This document shows positions 47,215 through 57,681 of a stretch of DNA of 64,000 nucleotides, piece by piece (positions within the stretch are counted from its first letter, which is position 1; each line of letters starts with the position of its first letter). The notes beneath the pieces were generated by a model that worked only from the letters and a program-made list of their open reading frames with translations, was not told where the DNA came from and ran no database searches. A program made the position numbers and the translations under genes. The stretch comes from Buxus sempervirens. Taxonomy: Eukaryota > Streptophyta > Magnoliopsida > Buxales > Buxaceae. The DNA lies in contig OX387184.1 of the NCBI GenBank assembly GCA_947561395.2, forward strand, positions 41,158,766 to 41,222,765, in the 5' to 3' direction.

Positions 47215-50200
47215 ATGGCATCTTCACATGGTCAAGTGTCAACCCCGAATGGTACCGAAGAGGGATCGAGTGTTCAGTGTAAGTATTATACGACTTTTTC
47301 ATTTTGTATCTTCTAATTTTCTCTCACGAACATATTCAAATTGAATGTATCAATTATTTTCCCCAGCTGCTCTTCACACTGCTAAAAAAGGTCGTGGCAA
47401 AGGAAATCCAACAAAACGATATAACGCTTTTCGTGCTCAGGGTAAAATCCCTGTAAATATCCCGCAGTCAAGTAAAGGGGTTATTGGGGAGCACGCCAAT
47501 TTATTCATATCCATGGTTACTTATACCGTAGAGAACTTTTCTCCATTGGAGTGTACATGGAAATCTGTGCCGAAGGATAAAAAACAAGCCATATATGAAC
47601 GAATTTTGGTAAGTTTTGCACTTATTATTATAACATAAAGTTTGACTTTGTAGTAACCATAACCCTATTCCCTTCTTATCATGTTTTCTTTTTGTTTTAC
47701 AGAGTGGGTTCGACCTTGACATGAATCGGTTGGAGGACCGCTTATGCTTAGAAAAGCAGGTAAGTGAAGCACACAGGAGGGTTCGCCACAAATTGTACAA
47801 GAAATACTTGAAGTATGGCAGTAAAGCAGAAGCCCTCCGCCATCGCCCGGAGGAGGTAGAGGATGCGGCTTGGAGCCGATTGTGCGATGTATTTTCAAGT
47901 GAGGAATTCCAGGTATTAAGTACCATGGACATGCCTAATTATTGTTTATGTGATTTTTTATTTTCTAGGATCATGGCTGCAGTCTTCTTCATTCAAAAAT
48001 ATAATGCATAAGCTGCAGGTTTGTGCCTTTATAAACTGTATTTCATCTTGCAGTCACTTTGCTGCGTCATCACTTTTCTATTTTTGTTTTAAAAGCTGCA
48101 CTTGACTTTCTTGTTTCTTCTTAAGATCCAAAATCTGAAGTACAAAAAAAGATTAAATTTTTTTTTTTGGCAAATGAAAAATGCATATAACTACATCTAC
48201 CAAACATAAGTAATTTCTACATCAGATACCATCCAAATTTTCATGAAAGATGAACATGTTCATATTGCATGCAATTTCATAGAACAAAGCACAATTGAGA
48301 ATCAGATGAAACCAAGACGAGTTGGTCAATACCTTAGTTTCTGAAATATATAATCAAGGTCAGACTTCATAGACTCAAGGAGATGAGTATTCCTAGAGAA
48401 ATCGCCAGAAACTTCCATAAAACAATGTTCCGAAAACTCATTAAAGTGTGATAAAACTGCATTGCTGTCCTGCAACCGTCCCAATCTGCAATAGGGACAC
48501 AGAAACCAGAATTAGATAATCACTATTGCAGGGAAAAAAAAAGGACTTTGTTGGTGGAGGTTGAAGAACTTGTGAATCAGCATTCTTTATATTATTATTG
48601 GAATCATTAATGTCTTGAAAATTTTAAAACTAACAGTACAAAATCAGAAAATATGGATTTGTTAATGGACTTAGAATATGAAACCTGCTTAGTTGAAAAC
48701 CCTTGTTTTAGTCTAGGTCAGAATTCTGTAAAAGGAACCAACATCAAATACTATTAATGTGTAATTTCCAGGTTAAGGATGTTATATCCAACTAAACTGG
48801 GATTCCTCATAGTTGACTATTACGGTTGTAGTTAGTAGATTATCAGTGTCTGTAACTATTCTTCCAGCCCTAAGTTCATATCCATGTATTGTTTGTTCTG
48901 TTTTTCTGCTCCAATTAGTTGATATAACATTCTACCTTCACACGATTTCCTTCAACAGGTCCTCGTTTGAACCAATTCAAAGCTTCTCTGACAAACAAAA
49001 ATATGTGCACATAAAGCAACCCAACAAAAAAAAACGTTGGTTCTTTCTTAGACAAAGATGCCACTATGGGACTCATGGACTCTTGGGCTGGTGTTTTAAC
49101 AGAGTTCAGGAATTCGCAGTTTCAAACATTATTAGATGCTGGATTTAGGTGGCTTTTCCTTTAAACTAGTTGTAACTTTGTGTTGGGGGCTGAATGCTTC
49201 CTTCTCCCACATTCCAAGTTCAACCAATAAAACAGCAGAAACTTTAGCTAGAGGATGGGAAGTGGAATCTTTGATTGAGGGCATTAAACCAGAGGATATG
49301 TTATGGAAATGATATTGATTGTTTGGGATGTTTGTAGTTGCTAAGTAATTGCCTTTGTTTTGTAATATAAATTTTTCTTGTTTTTGGCCTTCCTCGATCT
49401 CTGCTGCACACTCTTTCTATCTCCTATTAATACATTTCACTCGAAGAAAACCAGGGGGAGGAAAAAGAAGAGGAGAGAGTTCTTATATGTGATACAGGAA
49501 TTTGTGGTGGGAAAATTGGAATTGGAGTCTGGAATTTCAATTCTATTACCATGTGGCAGCAGTGAATTGAAATCAGAATTCCTTTTCCCAATTCCATGAA
49601 ACTCAATTTCTGCTTATTTTCTTTGTTTCATTTTTTTTTTTTGCTCATTTTCTATTAAGGTTCTCTTTTCACTAGAATAGCTTTGATATTTTCATCTTGT
49701 GCATATTATACTTGACATGTTAGCTGAATAAATTATTTCAACAAAACAAGATGCAAGTGTCCCTTTCTTGTTAAAATTTTAAATTTTATTTAGACTTCAC
49801 TTTCAAAGAGGAAAAAATTCACTTGAGAAGAAGGAAAATGCTAGTGGGAAAAGGAAACTACATAAGAGAAGACAAAAAGGTTATGAGATTTGATCCAAAA
49901 GTAGTTTCATGTTTTGTTATATAAAGTTTATGTTTTTTTTTTGTTAGGTATTATCAAAGAAGAATACTACTAACAAAGGAAAAATGCAAGTTAATCATAC
50001 TGCAGGCTCACAGTCTTTTCTTGCTGCTTATGATAAGCTGGTAAGTAATTTTTATACTTGATCTTTGTTAGTTCGTATTATTACTATACCATTGTATTTA
50101 TCGATTTTTTATGTATAAATTTTCATTTTTGTAGAGAAAAGAAACACAAGAGGAGCCTACCTCTATAGATTTTTACTTGGTCAGCCATCTAAAAAAGAAT

Positions 50201-50743
50201 GGAGATTTTGTTATGCCCAAGACAAAAGAGTATTATGTAAGTCATGTTTTTAATAGAAGTATCAATGTGTGAACACTTTTTATTTCTCTTACCTTATAAT
50301 GATTTATGTTAAATGTCTAAAATTTTTATTCATTTCTCTGTGTATTGTAACTTAATATTTTTTTTGCATATTGTATCAACAAGCATATAATTTTGTTTTT
50401 CTTTTGGCTTAATAATGTTTTTAATTGGCAGAGTAAGATGCAAGAAAAGCTATCTGAGGCATCAAAGAGTGCTTCCTCCAAACCAGAAGAGGAGATTGTT
50501 CGAGAGGTTTTAGGGCATAAGCCTAACTATGTCAAGGGGATGGGTAATTCATTCATTGCACCTAGATCTGAAAACTCTTCAGTACAACTTTATAAAACAT
50601 TGTGGGAGGAATCACAAGCAAAATTGGCTGAGCAAGGTGGAGAATTAGCTTCAAACAAGGAAAAGTTGGACTCAACAGTGGAACGAGTTGCATCACTTGA
50701 GAGCCAAATAGCAATCTTGATAGCTCGGGGATCTTTTTCTTGA
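47215..50743 (+). CDS. TnpA-like plant transposase gene (Ptta/En/Spm type), six exons, open
   Basis: Predicted exons are 47215-47278, 47367-47608, 47703-47912, 49948-50040, 50135-50236 and 50432-50743. All introns have GT..AG borders, and the joined frame of 340 codons has no stop before the final TGA. Residues 30-170 (KKGRGKGNPTKRYNAFRAQG, FSPLECTWKSVPKDKKQAIY, RLEDRLCLEKQVSEAHRRVR, KLYKKYLKYGSKAEALRHRP) match the plant transposase family (Transposase_24) found beside TnpD genes. The C-terminal 60 residues form a likely coiled coil (EESQAKLAEQGGELASNKEK, LDSTVERVASLESQIAILIA). In En/Spm, TnpA binds the subterminal repeats. The long third intron (about 2 kb) holds a captured host exon. Start and splice sites are by eye. 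Confidence 0.85.
47913..49947. other. Long intron of the TnpA-like gene with foreign sequence
   Basis: This 2035-bp intron is far longer than its siblings (70-200 bp). Besides the KxDL exon it contains, at about 49207-49312 on the plus strand, an open stretch ending ESLIEGIKPEDMLWK and a stop. That stretch is followed by AT-rich, 3'-UTR-like DNA with TTTGTAATATAAAT. It may be a second captured fragment. The rest shows no recognised features. Confidence 0.5.
48333..48485 (-). pseudogene. Captured KxDL-family exon in the TnpA-like intron
   Basis: The minus strand shows TTGCAG| then a 153-nt open segment then |GTATTG, a clean exon in splice context. Its translation includes LGRLQDSNAVLSHFNEFSEH, FMEVSGDFSRNTHLLESMKS and DLDYIFQKLR, with the signature KxDL as KSDL. 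This matches the core of the plant KxDL-motif (BORC/BLOC-1-related) protein. No neighbouring exon of that gene was found within the element, and flanking bases look like its introns. It lies antisense in the third intron of the TnpA-like gene, so it is a transduplicated fragment rather than a functional gene. The family assignment is from the motif and remembered conservation. Confidence 0.75.
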
Positions 50744-50994
50744 TTTTTTTTTTATCTTTTGTGGACACATTTAAACTTTGTAAATACTTTATTATGTGTT
50801 GCTAACATTTTGATAAACTACAATATATGGTTCTTTTTTCTTTTGCCTTTAATGTATGTTATAATTAATTTGTTTGATGGCAGTATGATTTTAGTTATAC
50901 CGTACAGGTGGATAAAGAACAATTAATAAGAGTAATGACGATACAAAAACATTGCTATAAAAAGGGTAAGTTGTCTAATATGATTGCATTTGCG

Positions 50995-51450
50995 ACGACT
51001 AGAAAGTAGTTTACTATCTACAACGACATTTGCAATGAAAAAATTGTCGTTGCAAAAGAAAGTTACAATTGCAACGAGATATAGTTGTCGCAAATAAATT
51101 TACTATTGCAACGAGATATAGTCATTGCAAATAAATTTACTATTGCAACGAGATATAATCGTTGCAATTACAATTACAAGTGCGACGACTATAAAGTCGT
51201 TGCTAATAAGTTTACTATTAGCAACAAGCTCTTGTCGTTGCAATTGGAGGTACATTTGCCACAACTATTTGGCCACATGATGTTATTGTTGCAATTACAA
51301 ATGCATTAGCAACAAAACAAAATTTTGTTGCAAATAAGTATCTGTGACCACTTTTTTGCCACGACTTTGCAACGATTTTTTTTCGTTGCAATTACTTTTT
51401 TGCCACGAAATATAGAGGATTAGCAACGACTATAGTCGTTGCAAAAAGGC
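50995..51450. repeat. Right subterminal repeats of the CACTA element
   Basis: TTGCAACGA(G/C)(A/T)ATA and TCGTTGCAA units recur about 15 times in both orientations. GCAACGAGATATA(G/A)T recurs at about 32-41-bp spacing around 51079-51160. Confidence 0.85.
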
Positions 51451-52326
51451 ATATTTCCTGTAGTTAGTGTTGAAGGATGTTACTTGTAGAATATTAGGGG
51501 ATGTCAGTAAGGTTAGATATTGGGTCAAACTCTAGGGAAAATATGTTAGGTTGGGACTGATTTAATTCTGGGTGGTGCTAAGGAGTGCTTATCCTCATTA
51601 GCAGCCTATATTTGGGTCTTATTTCAAAGCTACAATTAGACTTACTTGGAGAGCTAATTTGGGTATTATGTTGAGATCTTACTTAGTGTTTTGGAGTGCT
51701 TGAGTTGAAGTGGTATTAGTACATTTCGTCACACAAAACTGGGTTAGTGATGAATGGTGCCTACCTCTAGAAATAATGGAAACTTAAATGAGTGTAGGAA
51801 AGGGAAATAGGTCAAATAAGATTGGTGTATTTCAGATTCTGGTATAACTAAGTTTTGAACCTTAAAAAAATCAAGGTAAAGACCATTGTAAAGGTTGTTT
51901 AAAGTTCAGATTTCATCTGAGTTATTGGAAGCATCTTAGAGGATAAGAATATATCTTAAGTTAACCAAAAAGTAGAAAGCTCAGGATTACATAAGTTTGA
52001 GTTATTGGTGTTAATAAAAGATGTCATTGGTTTATGTTAAAGAGAGAAAGTAAGAGTATCCTTTATAGAAATTTCCGTTCGAGTATAAAACAAGTGTTTC
52101 AAGTCTGAATTTAACAATGCTACTACATTTTGATATCTATATGCAGATTTGCCGGTTTAACCGAGTTTTGGCAGTTTTACCAAATTTTGACTATAAAAGG
52201 GGATTTTAAGCACTATTTTGGAAAGGACCTTTAAAACAAAGTTATTTTGGACAAATCTGATATTTGGAATTCTTATACACTTGGAAGATGTTTTTGTGAG
52301 TTGTGATGGCTTGAAGGTTATCTTAC

Positions 52327-52640
52327 CTCCGTGTACTCGGAGATGCCCCATGTACTTGGGATGTTGATACCTCTGTGTACTCAGAGATGCCCCGTGTACT
52401 CGGAATGATATGATTGAGATTGAGATGAGTTGTGCTTGCTAGATTTCACGATTGGTTTTGGTTTTAGAGTCTAGTGGGCATAGCTCGATATGGATCCATG
52501 TTAGGAGCTAGTTAGTGGGAGGGATTGTTCTTTACTAGTTGTAATACTTTGTTCACGCACGCGTTTCCACTGTGTACTCAGTGAGGCCTGATCGTGTACT
52601 CGGCTGGCTGCGGCTATCCCTCATTTTATCGTGTACTCGG
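52327..52640 (+). repeat. Hairpin array with constant loop TGTACT
   Basis: Units are CTCCG-TGTACT-CGGAG (52327-52342), CCCA-TGTACT-TGGG (52347-52360), CTCTG-TGTACT-CAGAG (52371-52386), CCG-TGTACT-CGG (52392-52403) and CACTG-TGTACT-CAGTG (52568-52583). Two weak CG-TGTACT-CG units lie near 52593 and 52631. The stems differ but stay self-complementary; the loop is invariant. Confidence 0.9.
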
Positions 52641-55564
52641 ACTGTGACTGGATTAGTACATGCCAACCCATCACCGTACTAGGTGGGAGGTGGCATAGTG
52701 GACATTGGCATTACTCTAGTTAAAGGCAGTCTTATTTCATGAGTCCTGCTGTGATTTATGAACTACTAATTTGATGATATAGATTGTTGCTTTTGTTGGA
52801 TTATTCCTATTATCTTGTACTGATCGGTGGTTACTGTTGGATTACTCGGATTATTCATAACTGATTTGTTATCACTACTGTTGCATGATTTAAAACTGTA
52901 TCATATTTTAGAACTGTCAAATTGTATTTGAGCCTGCATGTGCTGCTTACTGGGATATTCGTATCTCATTCCTTTCCATTTTGTTTTGTTTTCAGATTCT
53001 GGTAAGGACGGCACTAGCGGGTATATGCTTGGTTCATGTGAGTTAGCCTTGGGTTATAGTATTTTATTGATGAGCTTGGGTTATAGTGCACTCTGATTAT
53101 CCAGTTATTGATTTATTCATGTTTTCCTTCACTCTGATTTGCTATCCTGGGTTATATATTAACCTTCGGAGATAAGTTACGATTCTACCTACGTAACTTG
53201 GATCCAGGGCGTTACATGTTGGGAATGGCCTAAGAGGACATGGGTTGCTAGAGCAGCAGGGGGATGGTAGGGGATGAGAAAGAAATGGAGGAGGAGTAAG
53301 GGAATGATTTGAGCAAGATTTGGATGGGGTTTAAGACTTGAAAGGGTGGAGAAAAGGGTTAGGACTGAAGAGAGTGGAGAGGCTAGGGGCAACCAACTTT
53401 TCTTGAGTGGGGATGAAGGAGGAAGAGACAAGGAAGCGGGGTGAGTGAAGGCCGAATGGAGAGAATGGAGGGTGAGAGAAGTGGGAGAGAGCAAAAGGGG
53501 GAGAAGAGAGGGGTTTTTTGCTTCCCCAAAGAATGGGGTAGCCCCCCTTTTATAATGAAAAAAATGAACCAAAAGTAAATTCTAATTACACTTGTTGACC
53601 AAATTTTAATTTTATATTTAATGTAACAAAAACGTAAATAATTTTTATTCTTATCTTGGACATCTCATGGGGGACATGTATCCCCATGTGCAAAATGTTT
53701 AATATTTTATTATTTCTTAATATCTTTTATTTTCTAATTATCTAAATTACTTGATATTTTTAGATTTTCTTATTATTTTATTTAGATCTTTGTTTTGGTT
53801 TTTGAGCACATGCGTGCTTTGATTTTTAATTTTCTTTTTCCTTTGTTTTAAACCTCTTAATTAGGTATTGTATGAAAATATTATTATTTTAATTGAAGAT
53901 TCTTTTCTTTTTGCTATTTTTACCACATGTGCAGATTTTCTGAAACTTTGACTGCTCATATCTCTTTCATCTGGTATCCAATTTCAGCAAACTCAGTGGC
54001 GTTGGAATCAGCTAGAAATTCCCTATCCACTGAACTGGAGTTTAGCATCAAATTTGGGGTTTTTAGCATAAGTGCAAAGTCGCGTCCTAGAGCTAGTTTT
54101 GCTCATATCTCCTTATCTGAGACTCCGATTCCGGCAAACTTAGTTGCGTTGGGATCGTGTCGAGATGCTCTTTCTGCTGGTATAAAATTGAGCAGTTAAT
54201 TCGGAGTTTTGCAGAAAGCCGATTTCTGCTATTTCCAGATTTGACCAGCCCATAACTTCTTTATTCGGACTCCGATTTGAGCAAACTCAGTTGCTTTAGA
54301 ATCGTATCGAAGTCCTATTTCCAATGGTACGAAGTTTGGTGGTCAATTTGCACCAAATCAAAAAGTCAACTTTTTGACCCCTTCGGGTTTGAGTTTTTCA
54401 ATTAGGGTTTTATTCTTTCATTTTTGGGGGTGCAAAAATGAGGTGCTGACAAGGGTAAAGGGTAAAACGCAACGGCGGCTAGGGTAAGGCGATGTCAACG
54501 GTGACTAAATGGCGGTTGTGCGCGCGTGGGAAACGCGGCATGGGGAAATTTCGGAGTCGCCACTACCTGATGGGGTGCAGGCGGAAACCTGGGTGCCTAA
54601 TCTTGTCTATTTAAGGCTTTTGGTTTGCGGCTTGAGATTTTGAGTCGGTTCTCGGTTGTGGTCTGGGGAAGTCCGTAGACACCCCAGTTCACCCCGTCAG
54701 ATGACGGGTCCCGTGGGTTCCCTGGTTTGAGTCAGCTTTCTAGTTGGTTTTCACCCGATTCCTAATCCAGCATACCATTTAGTTAAGTCTTGGCGGGACC
54801 CCCTGAGAGGTGTGGGTCCCTTTTAGTTGATTTTATCTTGTTTTACTTGAGTTGTCTGAGTCTGATTGGGTGGGCCCCGTTGGAAGGCCCACGGTTTCCT
54901 TGGCGGGCTTGGGTAAGCCCGTTTGCCTATGTGAGCCTCTGTCTAGCCTAGGAGGCCCTGTGGGCTTTGGTTAGTGAGTTGAGTTTACTTAATTGTTTAA
55001 GTTGGTATTTTAGGTGATTTTTATGCAAAGGTGGGTTGGCCTCGGTTTGCGGGCCCTTAGGTGGGCCCCCATGGTGGTTGCCAAAGTATTTTGGTTTTGC
55101 TTTATTTAGATTTGCAAAAAATGGGCTGGTCACTGGGCTTGGCGCCCGTGATCCAGGTTTGGGCTCGAAAGCCCAGTTCTTTGAAGTCTAGGGCTTGCAC
55201 CCTAACTTGGTTTGGTTAGCGGGCTTTGGCGGGCCCGATAGGCCCTAACCCTTGGTCTCGGCCAAACCATGCAATTCATATATTCGTTACACATAACAAG
55301 GCTCGGATGGGCCACATTGGGTTTGGCCCGCCCGATTCCATTTGTTCATTTTACTCAATTTCCTCATTTTGCATGCTTTTGGATTCATAGGGCTTGGTGG
55401 GCCCCGTTGGAAGGCCCACTAGTGCTTCCAAGTTGGACATTGGCCCAAGTCCCAAGTTGGGTTTCCGGGTGACCCGGAAACCCTGTTGGTTTAATGGTTT
55501 TTGTGAAGATTATCACAAAATTCGGCCAAGGACATCAAAACACACAAAAATCACATTTCTGTAT

Positions 55565-55669
55565 GTGTCCGGCCTTGGTTGCCGGACACGAGCAAACCCT
55601 AGGTGATCCGGCCTTTATGGCCGGATATGCATAAACCCTAGGTGATCCGGCCTGAGTTGCCGGATCACC
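55565..55669. repeat. Three CCGG-centred hairpins in LTR H, downstream zone
   Basis: Arms are GTGTCCGGC/GCCGGACAC (55565-55589), ATCCGGCC/GGCCGGAT (55606-55626) and GGTGATCCGG/CCGGATCACC (55641-55669). The outer bases differ between copies but remain paired. Confidence 0.85.
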
Positions 55670-56894
55670 CTGAAATGGTCCTTTTTTGGGTTCTGCCATT
55701 CGGGGTGTTTCGAGGGGGTTCCCAGTGGTCTTCTATGGGTCATGTGGGCCCCTGAGAGAGCCCACATTGGTTCAGGTCCTTGGGAGGCATCCCATTTGAT
55801 CATCTTTGGGGTTTTCTCAACACCAATCAAAGGGAAGGAGGGGGCATGCTCAACAGGCCTGGAAGATGCCTATCGGGGACTGAAGATGCTGCTGCTAGTG
55901 CACCCAGCAGCAGCCTGTAGTGGTCATAACAGCAGGTTAAAAGGGGTGCGGGGATCACACTCATACGCATATACAAGAAACAGCGGGATATAAGGGGTTT
56001 GGGGGAACATGCACAAAGGGGAAACATGTCAATGGTAAAAAAAGATGACAAAACAGCAACCCGGGTGCCACATATTGGAGTGGGCGTGTGTGTTCATTGC
56101 ACTCAAGGAATTAATGGTGAAACTATACGTGAGATAAACCACCGGCAAGACTATATACATACAAAAATAGATATAGCAAAGCTACACACATGCAAAAAAG
56201 GACACGTCAAAGATGATCACATGCATCCCTTGCAAATTTTAACGAGATCCAAAACCAATGTCCCATGGTTGAAACAAAAGTCTTGGAAGAAGGGAAAGAG
56301 AAGGGGGGTTATGTGGGGGAACATGCTCCTCTGAAAAGTGCTGAAACTAGGCCCAAGAACAGCCACTAAAAGGTATCGAGATATGCAAGAAAACGGAACC
56401 TCATGCTCCCTAAGCTAACCTACGTGGACTTCTTAATGGTGTAGGACCTCGTGCCACGAAAATAAAAGCAAATGCATGTATAGGCTAACATGAAAGTAAA
56501 CCCATGCAAAGAAGGAAGCAAGTGTAGGAAAATCAACGGAAAAAATCTGAATTTAATAAATGATGAACATAACATGATAAGGAACCTTACCTAGGGATCC
56601 TTAGCTCTTCCTGGGGAGGTGTATGATCTCTTTGTAGCAAAAGACCAGCTGGGAACTCCACCTCTTGACAGGAGCAGCAATGCCTCCCACTCTTGGTAGA
56701 GAACAAGTGAAGAAGGAGGAGGAGAAGAAGGGTGGGAGTGGTTTCAATCGGTCTTGAGAGGTGAAAGAGGGCTGAGGGAGTTGAAAGAGGTAGGATTCGG
56801 AGGGGAGCAGGTGGGAGAGGGGAGCTGGAAAACAACAAAAGGCAACCAACCCCCGGAAATGAGCTGCTGTTTGGCTTTTATAGCCAAACTTAAT

Positions 56895-57140
56895 GTATCC
56901 GGCAACTCAGGCCGGATACACTAAGGCTTCCCCTTATCCGGCCTTCATGACCGGATACACAGAGGCTTCTTTGTATCCGGTCTTCAATGCCGGATACAAA
57001 ACATAATCATTCGAAATTTAAATGCCACCGCGAATTTGTCGGGCGATCGGCGCAAATCTCGCGCGAAAATCTTTTTGTATCCGGTGTTTGAGTCCGGATA
57101 TGAAGAGGGGTAAGTGTATCTGGTATTAAATGCCGGATAC
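56895..57140. promoter_or_regulatory. Five TATCCGG..CCGGATA palindromes upstream of the LTR H TATA box
   Basis: Inverted repeats start near 56895, 56935, 56973, 57078 and 57116, with 7-8 bp arms and 7-10 nt centres of varying sequence. They lie 10-260 bp upstream of the minus-strand TATA box. Confidence 0.6.
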
Positions 57141-57681
57141 AAATCAAAAAATTACGGATTTGCCCTTCGACCTGACCGATTCGACCGATTTGACACTTTT
57201 GGATATCTACGGATTGCCCCGTACGAATTTTGGTTTAGTCCCTGAGATTTTTGGATATTTAAGATTTAGTCCCCGAGATATTTTGCTGCGTTGGCTGCCA
57301 CGTGTGCAGTTCCTGCGCCACGTGTGCAGTTTCCGGTTTTGCTGCTCGGAAACTTCGACAGCTCATATCTCCTTCATCCGAACTCCGATTTGAGCAAACT
57401 CAGTTGCGTTGGACTCGTATCGGAGCCCTCTATCCAATGAGATAAATCAAGGTGGCTAATTATCACTTGATCAAAAGGTCAAATTTCGACTCCTCGGGTT
57501 TAACTTTTTGTCCAAGGTTTCAATTTCCGGCTCTTCCGGGAGCGCAAAAATGAGGTGCTTACAGCGGTGTCAACGGCGAGGTGAGGCAAGGCGCGTAAAA
57601 TCTTAGGTTCGGGTAAAACACAACAGGCTAAAGGGTAAAATGCATAGAGGAATGTTACCGCGGAAGGTTCAAGGTAATATT

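Larger units (their letters stand above)
39719..51465 (+). mobile_element. CACTA (En/Spm) DNA transposon
   Basis: The left end, (T)ACTACAAGAAATATGCC, continues to TTTTTGCAACGA. The right end is its inverse (TCGTTGCAAAAAGGCATAT.. to CTGTAGT(T)), with one mismatch over about 28 bp. Both lack the first C of the canonical CACTA. Subterminal arrays of TTGCAACGA-type motifs in both orientations fill 39740-40290 and 50995-51450. Between them are a transposase gene (43456-46987) and a TnpA-like gene (47215-50743), the standard En/Spm gene pair. I could not assign a 3-bp target duplication. The element lies inside LTR E. Confidence 0.92.
37552..53216 (+). mobile_element. Long solo-LTR-like element E, split by the CACTA element (TSD TGTTG)
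   Basis: Element E starts TGTAAAGTCCC and ends GATCCAGGGCGTTACA, flanked by perfect TGTTG (37547-37551 and 53217-53221). Its own sequence is about 3.9 kb. A TATAAATATC box lies at 37851. The last 300 bp match C and D. A repeat TTAGG(T/C)GCTGTTCTA..ATTAGTTGC occurs three times at 39280-39375, and the hairpin array is at 52327-52640. No coding sequence belongs to E itself. The 11.7-kb CACTA transposon sits at 39719-51465. Confidence 0.8.
36046..54451 (-). mobile_element. Solo LTR G, split by E and the CACTA element
   Basis: The minus strand begins TGTCAGCACCTCATTTTTGC at 54451 and ends CGTGCGCAC(A) at 36046/36045. AAGGGT lies on both sides (36040-36045 and 54451-54456), giving a 5-bp duplication whose exact phase is ambiguous. 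After removal of E (37552-53216) its own length is about 2.7 kb, like F and H. TTATAAAAGG on the minus strand at about 53547-53556 is the probable promoter. A perfect palindrome with arms CATGGGG/CCCCATG lies at 53666-53688 and a second, TGACCGCAC/GTGCGGTCA, at 36874-36896. It has the internal GGCAGTGGCGACTCCGAAA (near 36085-36105) seen in F and H. It contains no gene. Confidence 0.78.
54517..57563 (-). mobile_element. Solo LTR H (TSD GCGGT)
   Basis: The minus strand begins TGTAAGCACCTCATTTTTGC at 57563 and ends GCGCGCACA at 54517. Perfect GCGGT flanks it (54512-54516 and 57564-57568). The length is 3047 bp. TATAAAAGCC on the minus strand at about 56875-56883 is the likely promoter. Five TATCCGG..CCGGATA palindromes lie just upstream of it (56895-57140) and three more lie downstream (55565-55669). 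Internal AGTGGCGACTCCGAAA (minus strand, about 54545-54565) is shared with F and G. It encodes no protein; open frames here are non-coding LTR sequence. Confidence 0.82.

Noticed and set aside
48333-48485. An active host KxDL gene
   Set aside because: A single exon inside a transposon intron; the preceding and following exons were not found in the window.
53189-53572. 127-codon minus-strand frame with Ser/Leu/Pro-rich sequence
   Set aside because: It spans the junction of LTR E and LTR G and is low-complexity LTR sequence, so it is not a gene.
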